A stretch of DNA of 46,644 nt from Crocinitomicaceae bacterium (GCA_024639505.1 JAHEIE010000024.1:1-46644); one strand, 5' to 3'; counted from the stretch's first letter, positions 1 through 11,631 are shown. Numbers and translations are program-made. Notes: a model not told the origin generated them from the sequence alone.

Positions 1-2
1 AA

Positions 3-584
3 ATTGGAGATACAAACCCTGCCCTCGAAAACAAATTAATGGATGTTTCTGGCGAAGAAATTTACATCGAAGAATTAGGAAAAAAGAACGGAACTTTATT
101 GATTTTTTCTTGCAATACTTGCCCGTTTGTAGTTGGAAATGGCGAAAAATCACAAGGATGGGAAAATAGATACAATGACATCCAAGCAATGGCAACCAAA
201 CTAGAAATAGGTTTTGCTTTGATAAACTCTAACGAAGCAAAAAGAAGCGGAGAAGACTCTTTTGACAACATGATTTTACATGCAAAAGAAAGAGGATACA
301 ATGGAATTAAATACCTCGTTGACAGCAAACATGCTGTTGCAGATGCTTATAGCGCCATGACAACTCCACACGTATATTTATTCAATGCGAACAACGAGCT
401 TGTGTACACAGGTGCAATTGACGACAATGTGGATTCTAAAGAAGAGGTAAAAGAACATTGGTTGGCTGATGCAATGAAAGAATTGGCAGAAGGAAAGGAA
501 ATCACCAAACCAATTACCAAAAACATGGGATGTTCAATAAAAAGAGTTAAAAAAGAAGATGCTCACCATGGTCATGATCACTAA
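3..584 (+). CDS. Thioredoxin-like/AhpC-TSA family redoxin, 5'-truncated by the window edge
   Basis: The frame is open from base 3 (IGDTNPALENKLMDVSGEEI...), so the listed ATG at 39 is probably internal. CNTCPFVVGNG has a CxxC redox motif. His-rich C-terminus HHGHDH. Confidence 0.8.
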   Translation: MGDTNPALENKLMDVSGEEIYIEELGKKNGTLLIFSCNTCPFVVGNGEKSQGWENRYNDIQAMATKLEIGFALINSNEAKRSGEDSFDNMILHAKERGYNGIKYLVDSKHAVADAYSAMTTPHVYLFNANNELVYTGAIDDNVDSKEEVKEHWLADAMKELAEGKEITKPITKNMGCSIKRVKKEDAHHGHDH

Positions 585-607
585 ATCAAAACTAAATAGT
601 TTTACAC

Positions 608-638
608 AGCCTCGATGATTTATCGGGGCTTTTTTTTG
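608..638 (+). terminator. Rho-independent terminator after the redoxin gene
   Basis: AGCCtCGAT-gattt-ATCGgGGCT stem followed by an 8-T run. Confidence 0.8.
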
Positions 639-736
639 TCAAATTTTGTTCAACCTCAAATAACCTTTAATAAATGAAAAGAAAAATTCATCTTTACATG
701 TTACATTTCGTACATTTATTAAACCAAAAATCACGA

Positions 737-1975
737 ATGAAAACAGAAATAATCTCAATAGGAGACGAACTACTTATAGGTCAAACTATCAACACCAATG
801 CATCTTGGATGGGTCAAGAATTGGCTAAAATTGGAATCAAAAACAACCGAACGATTACCATTTCGGATACCGAAGAAGAAATTCATGAGGCTTTAAAAGG
901 AGCCGAATCGTACGCAGATTTAATTTTAATAACTGGAGGGCTAGGCCCAACAAAAGACGATATCACAAAAAAAGTTTTGTGCGATTATTTTGACACCGAA
1001 CTTGAACTGAATCAGGAGGTTTTAACAGATATTCAAGCTTATTTTAAATTGAGAAATAAACCTTTTTTAGAAACAAATAACATGCAAGCAATGCTTCCAA
1101 AAGCATGCACGGTTTTGAGGAACTCAATGGGAACAGCAAGCGGAATGTGGTTCGAGAGAAATGGAAAAGTGTTCGTTTCTATGCCTGGCGTACCTTACGA
1201 AATGAAACACTTAATGGAAACAGGAGTATTTCCGAAAGTAAAAGAAACATTTCAGCTTCAGGAGCTAGCACACAGAACCATACTCACCCACGGAATTGGA
1301 GAATCATTCTTGGCAGAGATAATAATGGATTGGGAAAATAGATTGAGAGAATCCAATTTAGAAATGGCTTATTTACCCTCTCCGGGATTAGTAAAACTAA
1401 GAGTAACAAGCAATACTGGCGACACAAATAAGGTGAATTTATTCTGTGATGAATTGTACCAAATTATACCCGAATACATTTTTGGAGAAGGAACCATAAC
1501 TATGGAAGAAACCTTAGCTAATTTATTATTAGAAAAAAATGCAACCATTTCTTTAGCAGAAAGTTGTACAGGCGGTTATGCTTCTCATCTACTTACCAAA
1601 ATCCCAGGAAGTTCTTCTTTTTACGAGGGAAGTATCATTTGCTATTCCTACGACATCAAAGAAAAAGAACTGAACGTGCCAAAATCTGTTTTACTTAATA
1701 AAGGAGCAGTGAGCCAAGAAGTTGTGGAGATACTGAGCGAAGAAATAAGAAAAAAATACAACACAGATTATTCTATCTCTATATCAGGAATCGCAGGACC
1801 TTCTGGAGGAACAGAAGACAAACCATTAGGAACGGTTTGGATTTCGGCAAGGAGTAAAGAAAAAGTAGTTTCAAAGAAATTTAACTTTGGGAATAATCGA
1901 GAGCGAAACATCTCGCAATCGGCAGTTGCAGGATTTAATTTATTGAGAAAATTAATCCTCATGGAAGAGAAATAA
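737..1975 (+). CDS. cinA: CinA-like competence/damage-inducible protein (MoCF-like plus nicotinamide-nucleotide amidase domain)
   Basis: MKTEIISIGDELLIGQTINTNA and LITGGLGPTKDDITK at the N-terminus; SLAESCTGG and SGIAGPSGG in the C-terminal domain. Start moved from 674 to the ATG at 737, where family similarity begins. Confidence 0.93.
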   Translation: MKTEIISIGDELLIGQTINTNASWMGQELAKIGIKNNRTITISDTEEEIHEALKGAESYADLILITGGLGPTKDDITKKVLCDYFDTELELNQEVLTDIQAYFKLRNKPFLETNNMQAMLPKACTVLRNSMGTASGMWFERNGKVFVSMPGVPYEMKHLMETGVFPKVKETFQLQELAHRTILTHGIGESFLAEIIMDWENRLRESNLEMAYLPSPGLVKLRVTSNTGDTNKVNLFCDELYQIIPEYIFGEGTITMEETLANLLLEKNATISLAESCTGGYASHLLTKIPGSSSFYEGSIICYSYDIKEKELNVPKSVLLNKGAVSQEVVEILSEEIRKKYNTDYSISISGIAGPSGGTEDKPLGTVWISARSKEKVVSKKFNFGNNRERNISQSAVAGFNLLRKLILMEEK

Positions 1976-1987
1976 AACAAATACAAC

Positions 1988-3382
1988 ATGAAAAATCCAC
2001 ATCAAATTCTTTTCGATTTACAAAAAGCTTTTTTTCAAAAAGAACTAAAAACTAGTTCAATTAACGAACGATTAAAAAAGCTAAAATCACTTAAAAAATG
2101 GATCGTAAATAACGAAAAATTCATTTGCGAAGATATTTACAAGGATTTTGAAAAAGGCAGAGAAGAAGTTTTATTGACTGAAATAAAACCAATTATAGAT
2201 GAAATAAAACAACACATCTCGCACCTCGCAGAATGGAGTGAAGCAAAAACAGTTTCGGCTCCCTTGGCGTTTTGGGGTACAAAATCTCACATAAAGTACG
2301 AACCAAAAGGAGTTACTTTGATCATCGCTCCGTGGAACTATCCATTTAATTTATGTATTGGACCGCTGGTTTCGGCTATTGGAGCTGGATGCACTGCTAT
2401 TTTGAAACCAAGCGAACACACACCTAATACAGCTAATCTTATCGAAAAAATGATTTCGGAGTTATTTCATGAAAAAGAAATTTCGGTTGTGAAAGGAGGA
2501 GTTTCTGTATCTTCTGATTTGCTGGAACTACCTTTTGATCACATATTTTTTACTGGTAGTCCGCTGGTGGGAAAAATTGTGATGTCTGCAGCTTCCAAAA
2601 ACCTAACCTCGGTGACTCTAGAACTGGGAGGAAGAAACCCTACGATTGTAGATGAAACGGCTAATTTAAAAGACACTGCACAAAAAATTGTTTGGGGAAA
2701 ATTTATCAACTCAGGACAAACCTGCATTGCGCCAAACTACATTTTGGTTCACCAAAGTAAAGCTGCAGACCTAAAGAAAAAATTAATTGAACAGATTGAA
2801 ATTCAATTCCCTATTTCTGACAAAACAAGAACCAAAATTGTAAACTCATTGCACTTTGGAAGATTAACCTCTTTATTGGAAAACACACTAAACAATGGAG
2901 GAAAGTTAATTCATGGTGGAGAAAATGATACCGAAACAAACTTTCTTTCTCCTACCCTTTTGGATTCCATTTCTATAGAAAACCCGATTTTTCAGGAAGA
3001 AATTTTTGGACCTCTTCTTCCGATTATGACTTACAATAATTTGACTGAAGTGGTCGACATCATAAATAATACAGAGAAACCTTTGGCTCTTTATTTATTT
3101 AGTAAATCAAGTAAAAACCAAAATTTCATCTTGAATAATACGAGTGCTGGAACAACTGCTATAAATGAAACAACGGTTCAGTTCGCACAACCCCACTTAC
3201 CTTTTGGAGGAGTAAATCACAGCGGAATAGGAAAAGCGCATGGCGAATTTGGGTTTCAAGAATTTTCTAATTCTAGATCTGTACTGAAACAAAGAGTTGG
3301 ATTTACTACGCTCAAAACTATTTCACCTCCTTACACCAACTTCAAAAAGAAACTGATTCGGTTTATTACTTTCAAAGTTTAA
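1988..3382 (+). CDS. NAD(P)-dependent aldehyde dehydrogenase
   Basis: APWNYPFNL, FTGSPLVGKIV, LELGGRNP, GQTCIAPNY (catalytic Cys) and EEIFGPLLP motifs. Confidence 0.93.
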   Translation: MKNPHQILFDLQKAFFQKELKTSSINERLKKLKSLKKWIVNNEKFICEDIYKDFEKGREEVLLTEIKPIIDEIKQHISHLAEWSEAKTVSAPLAFWGTKSHIKYEPKGVTLIIAPWNYPFNLCIGPLVSAIGAGCTAILKPSEHTPNTANLIEKMISELFHEKEISVVKGGVSVSSDLLELPFDHIFFTGSPLVGKIVMSAASKNLTSVTLELGGRNPTIVDETANLKDTAQKIVWGKFINSGQTCIAPNYILVHQSKAADLKKKLIEQIEIQFPISDKTRTKIVNSLHFGRLTSLLENTLNNGGKLIHGGENDTETNFLSPTLLDSISIENPIFQEEIFGPLLPIMTYNNLTEVVDIINNTEKPLALYLFSKSSKNQNFILNNTSAGTTAINETTVQFAQPHLPFGGVNHSGIGKAHGEFGFQEFSNSRSVLKQRVGFTTLKTISPPYTNFKKKLIRFITFKV

Positions 3383-3425
3383 CACTTACTTTTATAAAAA
3401 AAGAGTAAATCCTAAAAAAAAGCCG

Positions 3426-3433
3426 TACATTTG
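3426..3433 (+). promoter_or_regulatory. Putative Bacteroidota -7 element for guaB
   Basis: TACATTTG matches TAnnTTTG, 28 bp upstream of the probable guaB ATG (3461). No clear -33 TTG. Confidence 0.45.
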
Positions 3434-3460
3434 CATGCAATTACAGAAAAACAAACGACC

Positions 3461-4927
3461 ATGTCTCATTCTAAAATTGTACAAGAAGGACTTACCTACG
3501 ATGATGTTCTCTTAATACCAGCTTATTCCAATGTCTTGCCAAATGCAGTAACATTAGAAAGCAAAATCACCAAAAACATAACGATAAAAACTCCTATCCT
3601 ATCTGCCGCGATGGATACGGTTACTGAATCTGAATTGGCGATTGCAATTGCTCAGCAAGGAGGAATTGGGATAATTCACAAAAACATGTCGGCTGAATCA
3701 CAAGCAAAAGAGGTAAGAAAGGTAAAAAGAAGCGAAAGCGGAATGATTACCGATCCTGTAACTTTAACTTCCAAGGCTACTGTAGGAGATGCCTTAAACT
3801 TGATGGCTGAATTCAAAATTGGAGGAATTCCAATTGTAGATGAAAATGGAGCTTTGAAAGGAATTGTGACAAACAGAGACTTGAGGTTTGAAAAAGAAAA
3901 TTCGAAAAAAATTACAGAAGTAATGACCTCGGAAAAATTGGTAACTGCTATGAATGAAATTTCATTGGTAGAAGCTGAAAAAATTCTTCAACAACATAAA
4001 ATTGAAAAATTACTAATTGTAGATAATTCAAATAAACTAACTGGATTAATCACATACCGAGATATTATTAAAGTAAAAAAACACCCAAACTCTTGCAAGG
4101 ATGAGCAAGGAAGATTAAGAGTAGGTGCAGCAGTTGGAGTAACTCATGATACTTTGGAAAGAGTTGCTGCATTAGTTGGCGCAGGAGTAGATGCAATAGT
4201 TATTGATACGGCTCATGGTCATTCTCAAGGAGTAATTGATAAGCTTAAATTGGTAAAAGAAAACTATCCAAAGCTACAAGTAATTGTAGGAAATATTGCG
4301 ACAGCAGAAGCGGCAAGAATGCTAGTAAATGCCGGTGCAGATGCAGTAAAAGTAGGGATTGGACCTGGTTCTATTTGTACTACTCGAATAATTGCTGGTG
4401 TGGGAGTTCCACAATTGTCTGCTATTATGAATGTAGCCGAAGAACTAAAAGGTACAGGAGTTCCTGTAATTGCTGATGGAGGAATACGATTTACGGGAGA
4501 TATTGTAAAAGCAATTGCGGCTGGAGCAAGTTCTGTAATGCTAGGTTCTATGTTTGCTGGAGTGGCAGAATCACCAGGAGAAACAGTGATATACCAAGGT
4601 CGTAAATTCAAAACTTACAGAGGAATGGGATCTTTAGAAGCAATGAAAAAAGGTTCTAAAGACAGGTATTTTCAAGACAGCGAAAATGACGATAAAAAAC
4701 TAGTTCCGGAAGGAATTTCTGGGCGAGTTCCATTTAAAGGTTATTTGAGCGAAGTAATGCACCAACTAATTGGTGGATTGCGTTCTGGAATGGGATATTG
4801 CGGGGCCAAAGACATTGAATCATTGAAAGAAGCTAAGTTTATAAAAATTACCTCAGCAAGTATTCAAGAGAGTCACCCTCATGATGTTACCATTACAAGA
4901 GAAGCTCCAAACTATAGCTTAAAATAG
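3461..4927 (+). CDS. guaB: IMP dehydrogenase with CBS domains
   Basis: [36 protein letters not shown] and [11 protein letters not shown]. Start chosen at M11 of the listed ORF ([15 protein letters not shown]). Confidence 0.96.
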   Translation: MSHSKIVQEGLTYDDVLLIPAYSNVLPNAVTLESKITKNITIKTPILSAAMDTVTESELAIAIAQQGGIGIIHKNMSAESQAKEVRKVKRSESGMITDPVTLTSKATVGDALNLMAEFKIGGIPIVDENGALKGIVTNRDLRFEKENSKKITEVMTSEKLVTAMNEISLVEAEKILQQHKIEKLLIVDNSNKLTGLITYRDIIKVKKHPNSCKDEQGRLRVGAAVGVTHDTLERVAALVGAGVDAIVIDTAHGHSQGVIDKLKLVKENYPKLQVIVGNIATAEAARMLVNAGADAVKVGIGPGSICTTRIIAGVGVPQLSAIMNVAEELKGTGVPVIADGGIRFTGDIVKAIAAGASSVMLGSMFAGVAESPGETVIYQGRKFKTYRGMGSLEAMKKGSKDRYFQDSENDDKKLVPEGISGRVPFKGYLSEVMHQLIGGLRSGMGYCGAKDIESLKEAKFIKITSASIQESHPHDVTITREAPNYSLK

Positions 4928-5001
4928 GTTTTTCAAGTTACTTTCTATTTTTATTAAAAAAAGGGTAAATTAGCCTTTCAAATTACAAAAACAAAAAAGC
5001 A

Positions 5002-6906
5002 ATGAAGAAAACTCTTATTTTATTGATCTCTATTTTTTTATTTAATTCCATTTTGGCACAGGTAAATCCTGTTTTGCTGAAAGTTGCGGGTGAAGAAATC
5101 AGAAAAGATGAATTTCTGTATAACTACACCAAAAACAACTCGGATGTAAAGTATGATCAAGCCTCATTGGACGCTTACACCGATATGTTTGTGAAATACA
5201 AACTAAAAGTTGCAGACGCAAGAGCAGAAGGATTTGATACAATTCCAAGACTTCAGAATGAACTGAAAGGTTATGTAGAAAAATCTGCCGAGAAATATTT
5301 ATCTGACCCAAATGCAACAGATGAATTAATAAAAGAAGCATACGAAAGAAAAAAATATGAAATAAATGCTAGCCATATCCTAATCATGGAAGGAAATGCC
5401 TATGAAAAAATAATGGAAGCAAGAAAGGAGATCATGGGTGGTGCAGATTTTGAAACAGTTGCACTGAAATATTCTCAAGACCCATCGGTTCAAGAAAACA
5501 AAGGGAATTTAGGTTATTTTACCGCTTTCCAAATGGTTTATCCATTCGAAGATGCTGCATTCAACACTCCTGTAGGAAGTGTTTCTATGCCCGTAAAAAC
5601 AAGATTTGGATATCACTTGATTAAAGTAAATGACAAACGTCCTAATCCTGGTCAGGTTCAAGTGGCTCACATTTACACAAAAGTTTCTGCTGATGCAGAT
5701 GAGCAAACAAAAGCAAATGCCGAAGCCAAAAGTAGAGACATTTACAACGAATTGATGTCAGTAAAAAGAGACTTTGCAACTTTAGCAAAAGAATATTCTG
5801 ACGATAACACCTCGGCAAATAAAGGAGGAGAACTACCGATGTTTGGTTCGGGAAGAATGGTTCCTGAATTTGAAAAAGTGGCTTTTGGATTAGAGAAAAA
5901 CGGAGATATTTCTGAGCCTTTTAAAACTTCTTACGGATGGCATATTGTTAAGAAATTGAATTCACAACCGATTGGAAGTTATGACGAAATGAAAAGCGAA
6001 ATCCTTTCGAACATAAAAAGAGGTGACCGAAGTGGAAAAACGAAAGAACACTTTGTAAACAAACTAAAAGTAGAGTATAAATACAAAGACAAATCATCCA
6101 AATGGATGAGTAATAGTTTTTCAAACGAAGTGATTGGAAGATTGAAAGCAGATGATGATAAAATTGCTTTTAAATACAAAAAGGTTCCAGGATTATTCAA
6201 GCCTTCTACCAAAATAAATGTATCTGAATTTAGAAATTACCTTACCTCTCACCTACCAGCTTCTCAGCAGGATATTGAGAGCAATTACAAAGAATTTACA
6301 AACGAGTACTTTTACAACTACGAAAAATCTCAATTATTCGTAAAATACCCTGAATACAAATCTCTGGTAAAAGAATTTGAAGATGGAATCCTTTTGTTTG
6401 AAATATCTGACCAAAAGGTTTGGACAAAATCGAGCAAAGACTCATTGGGACTTGAAACATTTTTTGAATCTACTAAAAACAAATACTTGTGGAAGAAAAG
6501 AGCTGATGTTGAGATTTATTCTTCTTCTAAAAAAGAGGTTATACTAATGGCAATGAGTTTGGCAAAAGATTCGGGAAAGACTTCACGAGAGATACTTATG
6601 GCAGGAAACACTGCTTCTCAATTGGACCTAACTGTAAAAGCTGGAAAGATAGAAATTGAAGAAAATGAAATTCTATCACAGTTTGAATTGGAAAAAGGAA
6701 TTTCTGAATTGAAATTGATTGATGGAAAATATGTATTCCTAAAAGTTAACGAAATCCTTCCTTCTCAAAACAAAGAATTAAAAGAAGTAAGAGGAACTGT
6801 GATTTCTGAGTACCAACAATACTTAGAAAAAGAATGGATAAAAGAATTGAATGACAAGTATCCTGTTGAATTGAACAAGGAAGAAGTATATAATCTGAAT
6901 AAATAA
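5002..6906 (+). CDS. SurA/PpiC-type periplasmic peptidylprolyl isomerase with two parvulin domains
   Basis: Signal peptide plus two rotamase blocks (INASHILI...FGYHLIKV; VQVAHIYTKV...YGWHIVKKL). Confidence 0.88.
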   Translation: MKKTLILLISIFLFNSILAQVNPVLLKVAGEEIRKDEFLYNYTKNNSDVKYDQASLDAYTDMFVKYKLKVADARAEGFDTIPRLQNELKGYVEKSAEKYLSDPNATDELIKEAYERKKYEINASHILIMEGNAYEKIMEARKEIMGGADFETVALKYSQDPSVQENKGNLGYFTAFQMVYPFEDAAFNTPVGSVSMPVKTRFGYHLIKVNDKRPNPGQVQVAHIYTKVSADADEQTKANAEAKSRDIYNELMSVKRDFATLAKEYSDDNTSANKGGELPMFGSGRMVPEFEKVAFGLEKNGDISEPFKTSYGWHIVKKLNSQPIGSYDEMKSEILSNIKRGDRSGKTKEHFVNKLKVEYKYKDKSSKWMSNSFSNEVIGRLKADDDKIAFKYKKVPGLFKPSTKINVSEFRNYLTSHLPASQQDIESNYKEFTNEYFYNYEKSQLFVKYPEYKSLVKEFEDGILLFEISDQKVWTKSSKDSLGLETFFESTKNKYLWKKRADVEIYSSSKKEVILMAMSLAKDSGKTSREILMAGNTASQLDLTVKAGKIEIEENEILSQFELEKGISELKLIDGKYVFLKVNEILPSQNKELKEVRGTVISEYQQYLEKEWIKELNDKYPVELNKEEVYNLNK

Positions 6907-6933
6907 AAGGAACAAACTTCTTCTTATCCCTAC

Positions 6934-6966
6934 AAAAAAAGCCACTCAATGAGTAGCTTTTTTTTG
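6934..6966. terminator. Bidirectional terminator between convergent genes
   Basis: A7-GCcACTCA-at-GAGTaGC-T9 hairpin between convergent stop codons. Confidence 0.8.
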
Positions 6967-6984
6967 GAATGTGATTTTGATAAA

Positions 6985-8460
6985 TTAGAATCTAAAACCT
7001 GCAGTTACCATAAAATTATTGATGTATCTATCAGTAATAATTGGCTCTACCAGCTCAGGATCGTACAAGTATGATTCCTCTTGCCATTGAGTTCTCAGAA
7101 AGGTAAAGTCCAAAGAAAAACTTTGGTTTTTGAATCCAATTCCTCCAGAGATGTTTGTTCTAGAATTATCTACAAGCGACACTTCATCTTTTATTGGAGA
7201 ACCAAAATATGCATATCCTCCTCTAACAGTCCAATGGTTTGTGACTCTATACTCTCCTCCAACTTTTAAGATATTTGCTGTCTGATAAATATCATTTACC
7301 GTATTATTTTCAATGTCAAAATTGTAAGGATTTAAATCGCCCTGCGCTCCATTAAAACTTGCGTTAGAATAGTCTATTAATTCATATTCCATAGAAATAA
7401 GCCCTCTTTTTTTGTACAAAAAAGCTGCACTAGCAATCAATCTTCCTGGAGTACGCAATCTATAATCGTATATTCCTTCGGGCGATTCTGCTCTTTCGTT
7501 ATAAAAGTTATCTATAAAATTGGAAGTAAAATTCGTGTTGTAAGAATCGCTCATACTGTACCAAGTTGGTGTATGAACAGCCAAACCAAATCGTACTGAT
7601 TTTACAGGCACAAAAATAGCTCCTAACTTAATATTAAATCCACTACCGGTAGTACTCACGTTTTCTTCAAATGTATAGTTTTCGGTATCCAATACGGCAT
7701 CTGGATTGGCAAAAGTCTCGGTAAAAGTTCTGGTAGAATTGTATCGAATTCGAGGAAATCCTATACTACCTCCCACGTATAATTTACCGTCATAATTTCC
7801 ACTAAAAGTAATGTCTGTTTGGTATTGAGCACCTCTTGTGGTTGTTTTACTTCTTTGGTTTATTTCCGAATTTGCAGTATCGTACCACGGAACATACAAA
7901 TTTGATATTGAATCGAACAATAAAAGATTGGCATCAAAAGCTTGCCCTTCGTAAAAATCTGAAAGTCCAGACAACGGAATATTATTATTGTTGAGATAAT
8001 TGGTATAAGAAAGCAACATGGAGTTATCATTGATACCTTCTACTCGCGTTCTTCCATGAAAATCATTTGTTCTATTTGTACTAATTCCTACCTGAAAATA
8101 TCGCCACATACTTGCTTTGTTAAAATCTATTGGAACCGCAAACACTACTCCGATGTTAGGGATATTAAAATTCCCTTTGGTATCCGAGTTAAATGAATTG
8201 TTATACTCTGATTCTGCTCCAGCAAAAGTTACATTTCCTGTAAAACTGAAGTCTGATCTACTGTATCGTCCCATTCCCGCAGGATTAATACTTATTGCCG
8301 ACATATCAGCTCCTAGCGCCCCCATTGCTCCACCCAAACCGTTAAACCTAGCAGTTCCTCCGTAGTTCAAATAACTATACCGCAAGGCATCTGTCTCATT
8401 CTGGGAGTAGCCAAATATTGCCACAGAAATCCCAACAAGAGTTGTTAATATCCTTTTCAT
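6985..8460 (-). CDS. OmpP1/FadL-type outer membrane protein
   Basis: Signal peptide, LGGAMGALGADMSAISINPAGMGRY N-terminal signature and C-terminal barrel strand ending GFRF. Confidence 0.8.
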   Translation of the reverse strand: MKRILTTLVGISVAIFGYSQNETDALRYSYLNYGGTARFNGLGGAMGALGADMSAISINPAGMGRYSRSDFSFTGNVTFAGAESEYNNSFNSDTKGNFNIPNIGVVFAVPIDFNKASMWRYFQVGISTNRTNDFHGRTRVEGINDNSMLLSYTNYLNNNNIPLSGLSDFYEGQAFDANLLLFDSISNLYVPWYDTANSEINQRSKTTTRGAQYQTDITFSGNYDGKLYVGGSIGFPRIRYNSTRTFTETFANPDAVLDTENYTFEENVSTTGSGFNIKLGAIFVPVKSVRFGLAVHTPTWYSMSDSYNTNFTSNFIDNFYNERAESPEGIYDYRLRTPGRLIASAAFLYKKRGLISMEYELIDYSNASFNGAQGDLNPYNFDIENNTVNDIYQTANILKVGGEYRVTNHWTVRGGYAYFGSPIKDEVSLVDNSRTNISGGIGFKNQSFSLDFTFLRTQWQEESYLYDPELVEPIITDRYINNFMVTAGFRF

Positions 8461-8493
8461 TGTGTTTGTTTTTAAAAAATAAATTGAATACGC

Positions 8494-10035
8494 TTATCTT
8501 CTACCTCCTCTCGAAGAAGAAGAGGAAGAACTTCTACTACTTCCACCTGAACTTCTAGAAGGAGATGAGCTTCTCATTGATGGAGAACTACTTCTGCTCG
8601 GTGTGCTACTTCTGCTCGGAGAACTACTTCTACTTGGTGTGTAGCTTCTATTTCTTGAAGGAGCCGTTCTACTTGGTGTGTAGCCACTATTCCTAGATGG
8701 TGTTGCTGATCTAGGAGAAGGAGTGTAACTTCTATTTGGTGTACTTGTACGCGACCTTGAATTCACCGATGGCGAAGTTCTTCTTGGAGCACTAGAACCC
8801 ACAGTTGCTCTTGAAGGCGAACCTATAGCCACTCGGTTAGGAGTTGCCGTTCTTGGGTTTCTGGATGGAGTACTCGTCCTAGGAACTGATGTTCTTGGTG
8901 TAGACGTTCTTGGTGTGCTCGAGTTTGGCAAAGTCGCTCTTGAAGGAACTGATGTTCTTGCAGGAGCTGTTCTTACAGTTGTAGAAGTATTTGGCCTAGA
9001 TGTTCTAGGAGTTGTAACATTTGTTGCTGGTCTAGAATTTCTAACCTCACTTGATCTGCTCTGCACTTCCCTACTCGAGTTTCTCAAAGTAGAAGTTCTT
9101 GCTGAGGAATTATCTAATCTCACCGAACTGTTTCTTGGTTCCGATGCATTTCTGTCAACAACCTCTGGTCCTCTTCCGGTTTCTTCTCTTCTCATAGAAA
9201 AACCTTCAGACTGCGAACCAGTATAAGCTGTTGTATTATCTTTTGTAGCTATTCTCGAAGAATTATATCCTCTAGCGTTAGATCTTCTGTCTCCATAGAC
9301 TGAAGAAACTCTCGTGCTACTTCCTCTACTTCCTCTGTGACCATATGAAATACCACGCGAATTAGATTCAAATCCATTTCCATTGGCAGCCATAACTCCG
9401 TGATTAAACCCTTGGTTGTAAGCCCAACCATTATTGTTCCATCCATTATTCCAACCGTTGTTCCAATGATTAAATCCCCAACCGTTGTATATGTATGGAT
9501 TATAGTGGTTCCATCCGCCCCAAGCATAAGAATTATTCCAACCGCCACCCCAGCCATTGTTCCATCTATTCCAACGATTAAATCCATATGGATTTCCCCA
9601 ACCTACGTTGTATCCTACTCCCCAACCGTTCCATGAATTCCAACCTACATTCCAACCTGGGATACCCCAAGAGTTCCAACCGTTGTTCCAATAAGGATCA
9701 TTCCATCCATTATTCACATTGTTAAACCTATTAAATCTATCGGAATACTGATAATTTCCACCGTAATAATTATTGGTAATGTATGTATTACCTTGCAAAG
9801 AATCCTTTGTAGAGTTGTAAGAAGGATCATAATACTCATCTTGCTCTATCCAAGTTCCAGGATCTTCTCCTTTTACATATTCATTTGAGTTCGACTCAGA
9901 GGAAGAAGTCGAAAACACAGTATTTGTATTGTCTGAATATACGTCATCAAAATCGTCAAATCCTTCTTGAGAAAAAGATTGAGCACATAAAAATGCGAGG
10001 GCCGAGAGTAATAGATAGTTGAATTTCATAGTCAC
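8494..10035 (-). CDS. Secreted low-complexity protein: Trp/Asn/Gly-rich centre and Ser/Arg/Thr/Pro-rich C-terminus
   Basis: Signal peptide [32 protein letters not shown]-type repeats; long SR/TPSR/SPSRSS tail ending [10 protein letters not shown]. Confidence 0.8.
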   Translation of the reverse strand: MTMKFNYLLLSALAFLCAQSFSQEGFDDFDDVYSDNTNTVFSTSSSESNSNEYVKGEDPGTWIEQDEYYDPSYNSTKDSLQGNTYITNNYYGGNYQYSDRFNRFNNVNNGWNDPYWNNGWNSWGIPGWNVGWNSWNGWGVGYNVGWGNPYGFNRWNRWNNGWGGGWNNSYAWGGWNHYNPYIYNGWGFNHWNNGWNNGWNNNGWAYNQGFNHGVMAANGNGFESNSRGISYGHRGSRGSSTRVSSVYGDRRSNARGYNSSRIATKDNTTAYTGSQSEGFSMRREETGRGPEVVDRNASEPRNSSVRLDNSSARTSTLRNSSREVQSRSSEVRNSRPATNVTTPRTSRPNTSTTVRTAPARTSVPSRATLPNSSTPRTSTPRTSVPRTSTPSRNPRTATPNRVAIGSPSRATVGSSAPRRTSPSVNSRSRTSTPNRSYTPSPRSATPSRNSGYTPSRTAPSRNRSYTPSRSSSPSRSSTPSRSSSPSMRSSSPSRSSGGSSRSSSSSSSRGGRR

Positions 10036-10152
10036 TGTGTTTTTTTGGTGTATACCTTTCTTTGTAATTCACCTCTAAATTACGATAATTTATCTAAATT
10101 TGAAGGCATCAATTTATGTCAAAAACACAAATACTGTGCCACAAATACAATT

Positions 10153-11631
10153 ATGAGTAAGAAATTAACTACAAGAAGTGAGAACTATTCCGAATGGTAC
10201 AATGAGTTGGTTGTAAAAGCTGATTTAGCAGAAAATTCAGGAGTAAGAGGATGTATGGTTATCAAACCTTATGGCTATGCAATCTGGGAAAAAATGAAGG
10301 ACGAATTGGACCGACAGTTCAAAGAGACTGGGCATCAAAATGCCTATTTCCCAATTTTTGTTCCAAAACATATGTTTGAAGCTGAAGAAAAAAACGCAGA
10401 AGGATTTGCGAAAGAGGCAGCTATCGTTACTCATTACCGATTGAAAAACGATCCTGACAAACCAGGAAAACTAATGGTTGACCCTCAGGCAAAATTAGAA
10501 GAAGAACTTATCGTAAGACCAACTTCAGAAGCAATTATTTGGAGTACTTACAAAAAATGGATTCAATCTTACAGAGATTTACCTATTCTTATTAATCAAT
10601 GGGCAAATGTTGTAAGATGGGAAATGAGAACTCGTTTGTTCCTCAGAACTGCTGAGTTTTTATGGCAAGAAGGACATACTGCTCACGCTACAAAGCAAGA
10701 GGCAGTTTCGGAAACAGAACAAATGTTGCAAGTGTACGCAAAATTTGCAGAAGAGCACATGGCTGTTCCCGTATTGAAAGGAAGAAAAACAGATAGCGAG
10801 AGATTTGCTGGAGCCGAAGACACTTTGTGTATTGAAGCACTAATGCAAGATGGAAAGGCTCTTCAAGCTGGAACTTCTCACTTTTTGGGACAAAACTTTG
10901 CCGATGCATTTGACGTTAAGTTTGTGAACAAAGAAGGAAAACAAGAATTGGTTTGGGGAACTTCTTGGGGTGTATCTACAAGATTGATGGGCGCTTTAAT
11001 TATGGCTCACTCGGATGATGCTGGATTAGTTTTACCTCCAAAGTTAGCACCTATTCATGTTGTTATTGTACCTATTTATAGAAATGAAGAAGGATTAAAA
11101 CAAGTGATGGAATCAGCAACAAAAATTGCTAACGAATTAAAATCGAAAGGAATCTCTGTAAAGCTTGATGATGATGACAACAGAAAACCAGGATGGAAAT
11201 TTGCCGAATATGAATTGAAAGGGGTTCCTTTGAGAATGGCAATTGGACCAAGAGATGTAGAAAATAATGTTGTTGAACTTGCCCGAAGAGATACTCAAAC
11301 AAAATCATCTGTGCCTCAAGAAGGAATAGCAGATTACGTTGAATTACTACTAGACGAGATTCAAGAAAAGATCTACACCAAAGCCCTGAATTACCGAGAT
11401 AGCCACATTACAAAAGTAGATTCTTATGAAGAGTTCAAATCAATTTTGGAATCAAAGGGAGGGTTTATTTCTGCACATTGGGATGGAACTGAAGAGACTG
11501 AGCAAAAAATTAAAGAAGAAACAAAGGCTACCATAAGGTGTATTTTACTTAACAATGAGCAAGAGGAAGGAACTTGCATTGTTAGCGGAAAACCATCAAA
11601 AGAAAGAGTTATTTTTGCGAAAGCTTATTAA
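10153..11631 (+). CDS. proS: Prolyl-tRNA synthetase
   Basis: [50 protein letters not shown] and [13 protein letters not shown]. Start placed at the internal ATG 10153 ([16 protein letters not shown]). Confidence 0.96.
   Translation: MSKKLTTRSENYSEWYNELVVKADLAENSGVRGCMVIKPYGYAIWEKMKDELDRQFKETGHQNAYFPIFVPKHMFEAEEKNAEGFAKEAAIVTHYRLKNDPDKPGKLMVDPQAKLEEELIVRPTSEAIIWSTYKKWIQSYRDLPILINQWANVVRWEMRTRLFLRTAEFLWQEGHTAHATKQEAVSETEQMLQVYAKFAEEHMAVPVLKGRKTDSERFAGAEDTLCIEALMQDGKALQAGTSHFLGQNFADAFDVKFVNKEGKQELVWGTSWGVSTRLMGALIMAHSDDAGLVLPPKLAPIHVVIVPIYRNEEGLKQVMESATKIANELKSKGISVKLDDDDNRKPGWKFAEYELKGVPLRMAIGPRDVENNVVELARRDTQTKSSVPQEGIADYVELLLDEIQEKIYTKALNYRDSHITKVDSYEEFKSILESKGGFISAHWDGTEETEQKIKEETKATIRCILLNNEQEEGTCIVSGKPSKERVIFAKAY

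Noticed and set aside
674-736. N-terminal extension of cinA in the ORF track
   Set aside because: MKRKIHLYMLHFVHLLNQKSR has no family similarity; the ATG at 737 matches the usual CinA start.
4264-4611. 115-aa minus-strand ORF within guaB
   Set aside because: Antisense shadow ORF in a highly conserved enzyme gene.
4930-4985. Similarity of the spacer before the PPIase gene to the guaB upstream spacer (TTACTTT...AAAAAAAGNGTAAAT)
   Set aside because: Short, A/T-dominated, and explainable by shared promoter composition in this phylum; not convincing as a repeat.
8915-9226. Antisense + strand ORF (103 aa) and nearby ORFs 9249-9587 and 9400-9636 inside the low-complexity gene
   Set aside because: Open alternate frames are expected from repetitive Ser/Arg/Trp/Asn codons; sequences are hydrophobic repeats with no independent coding signal.
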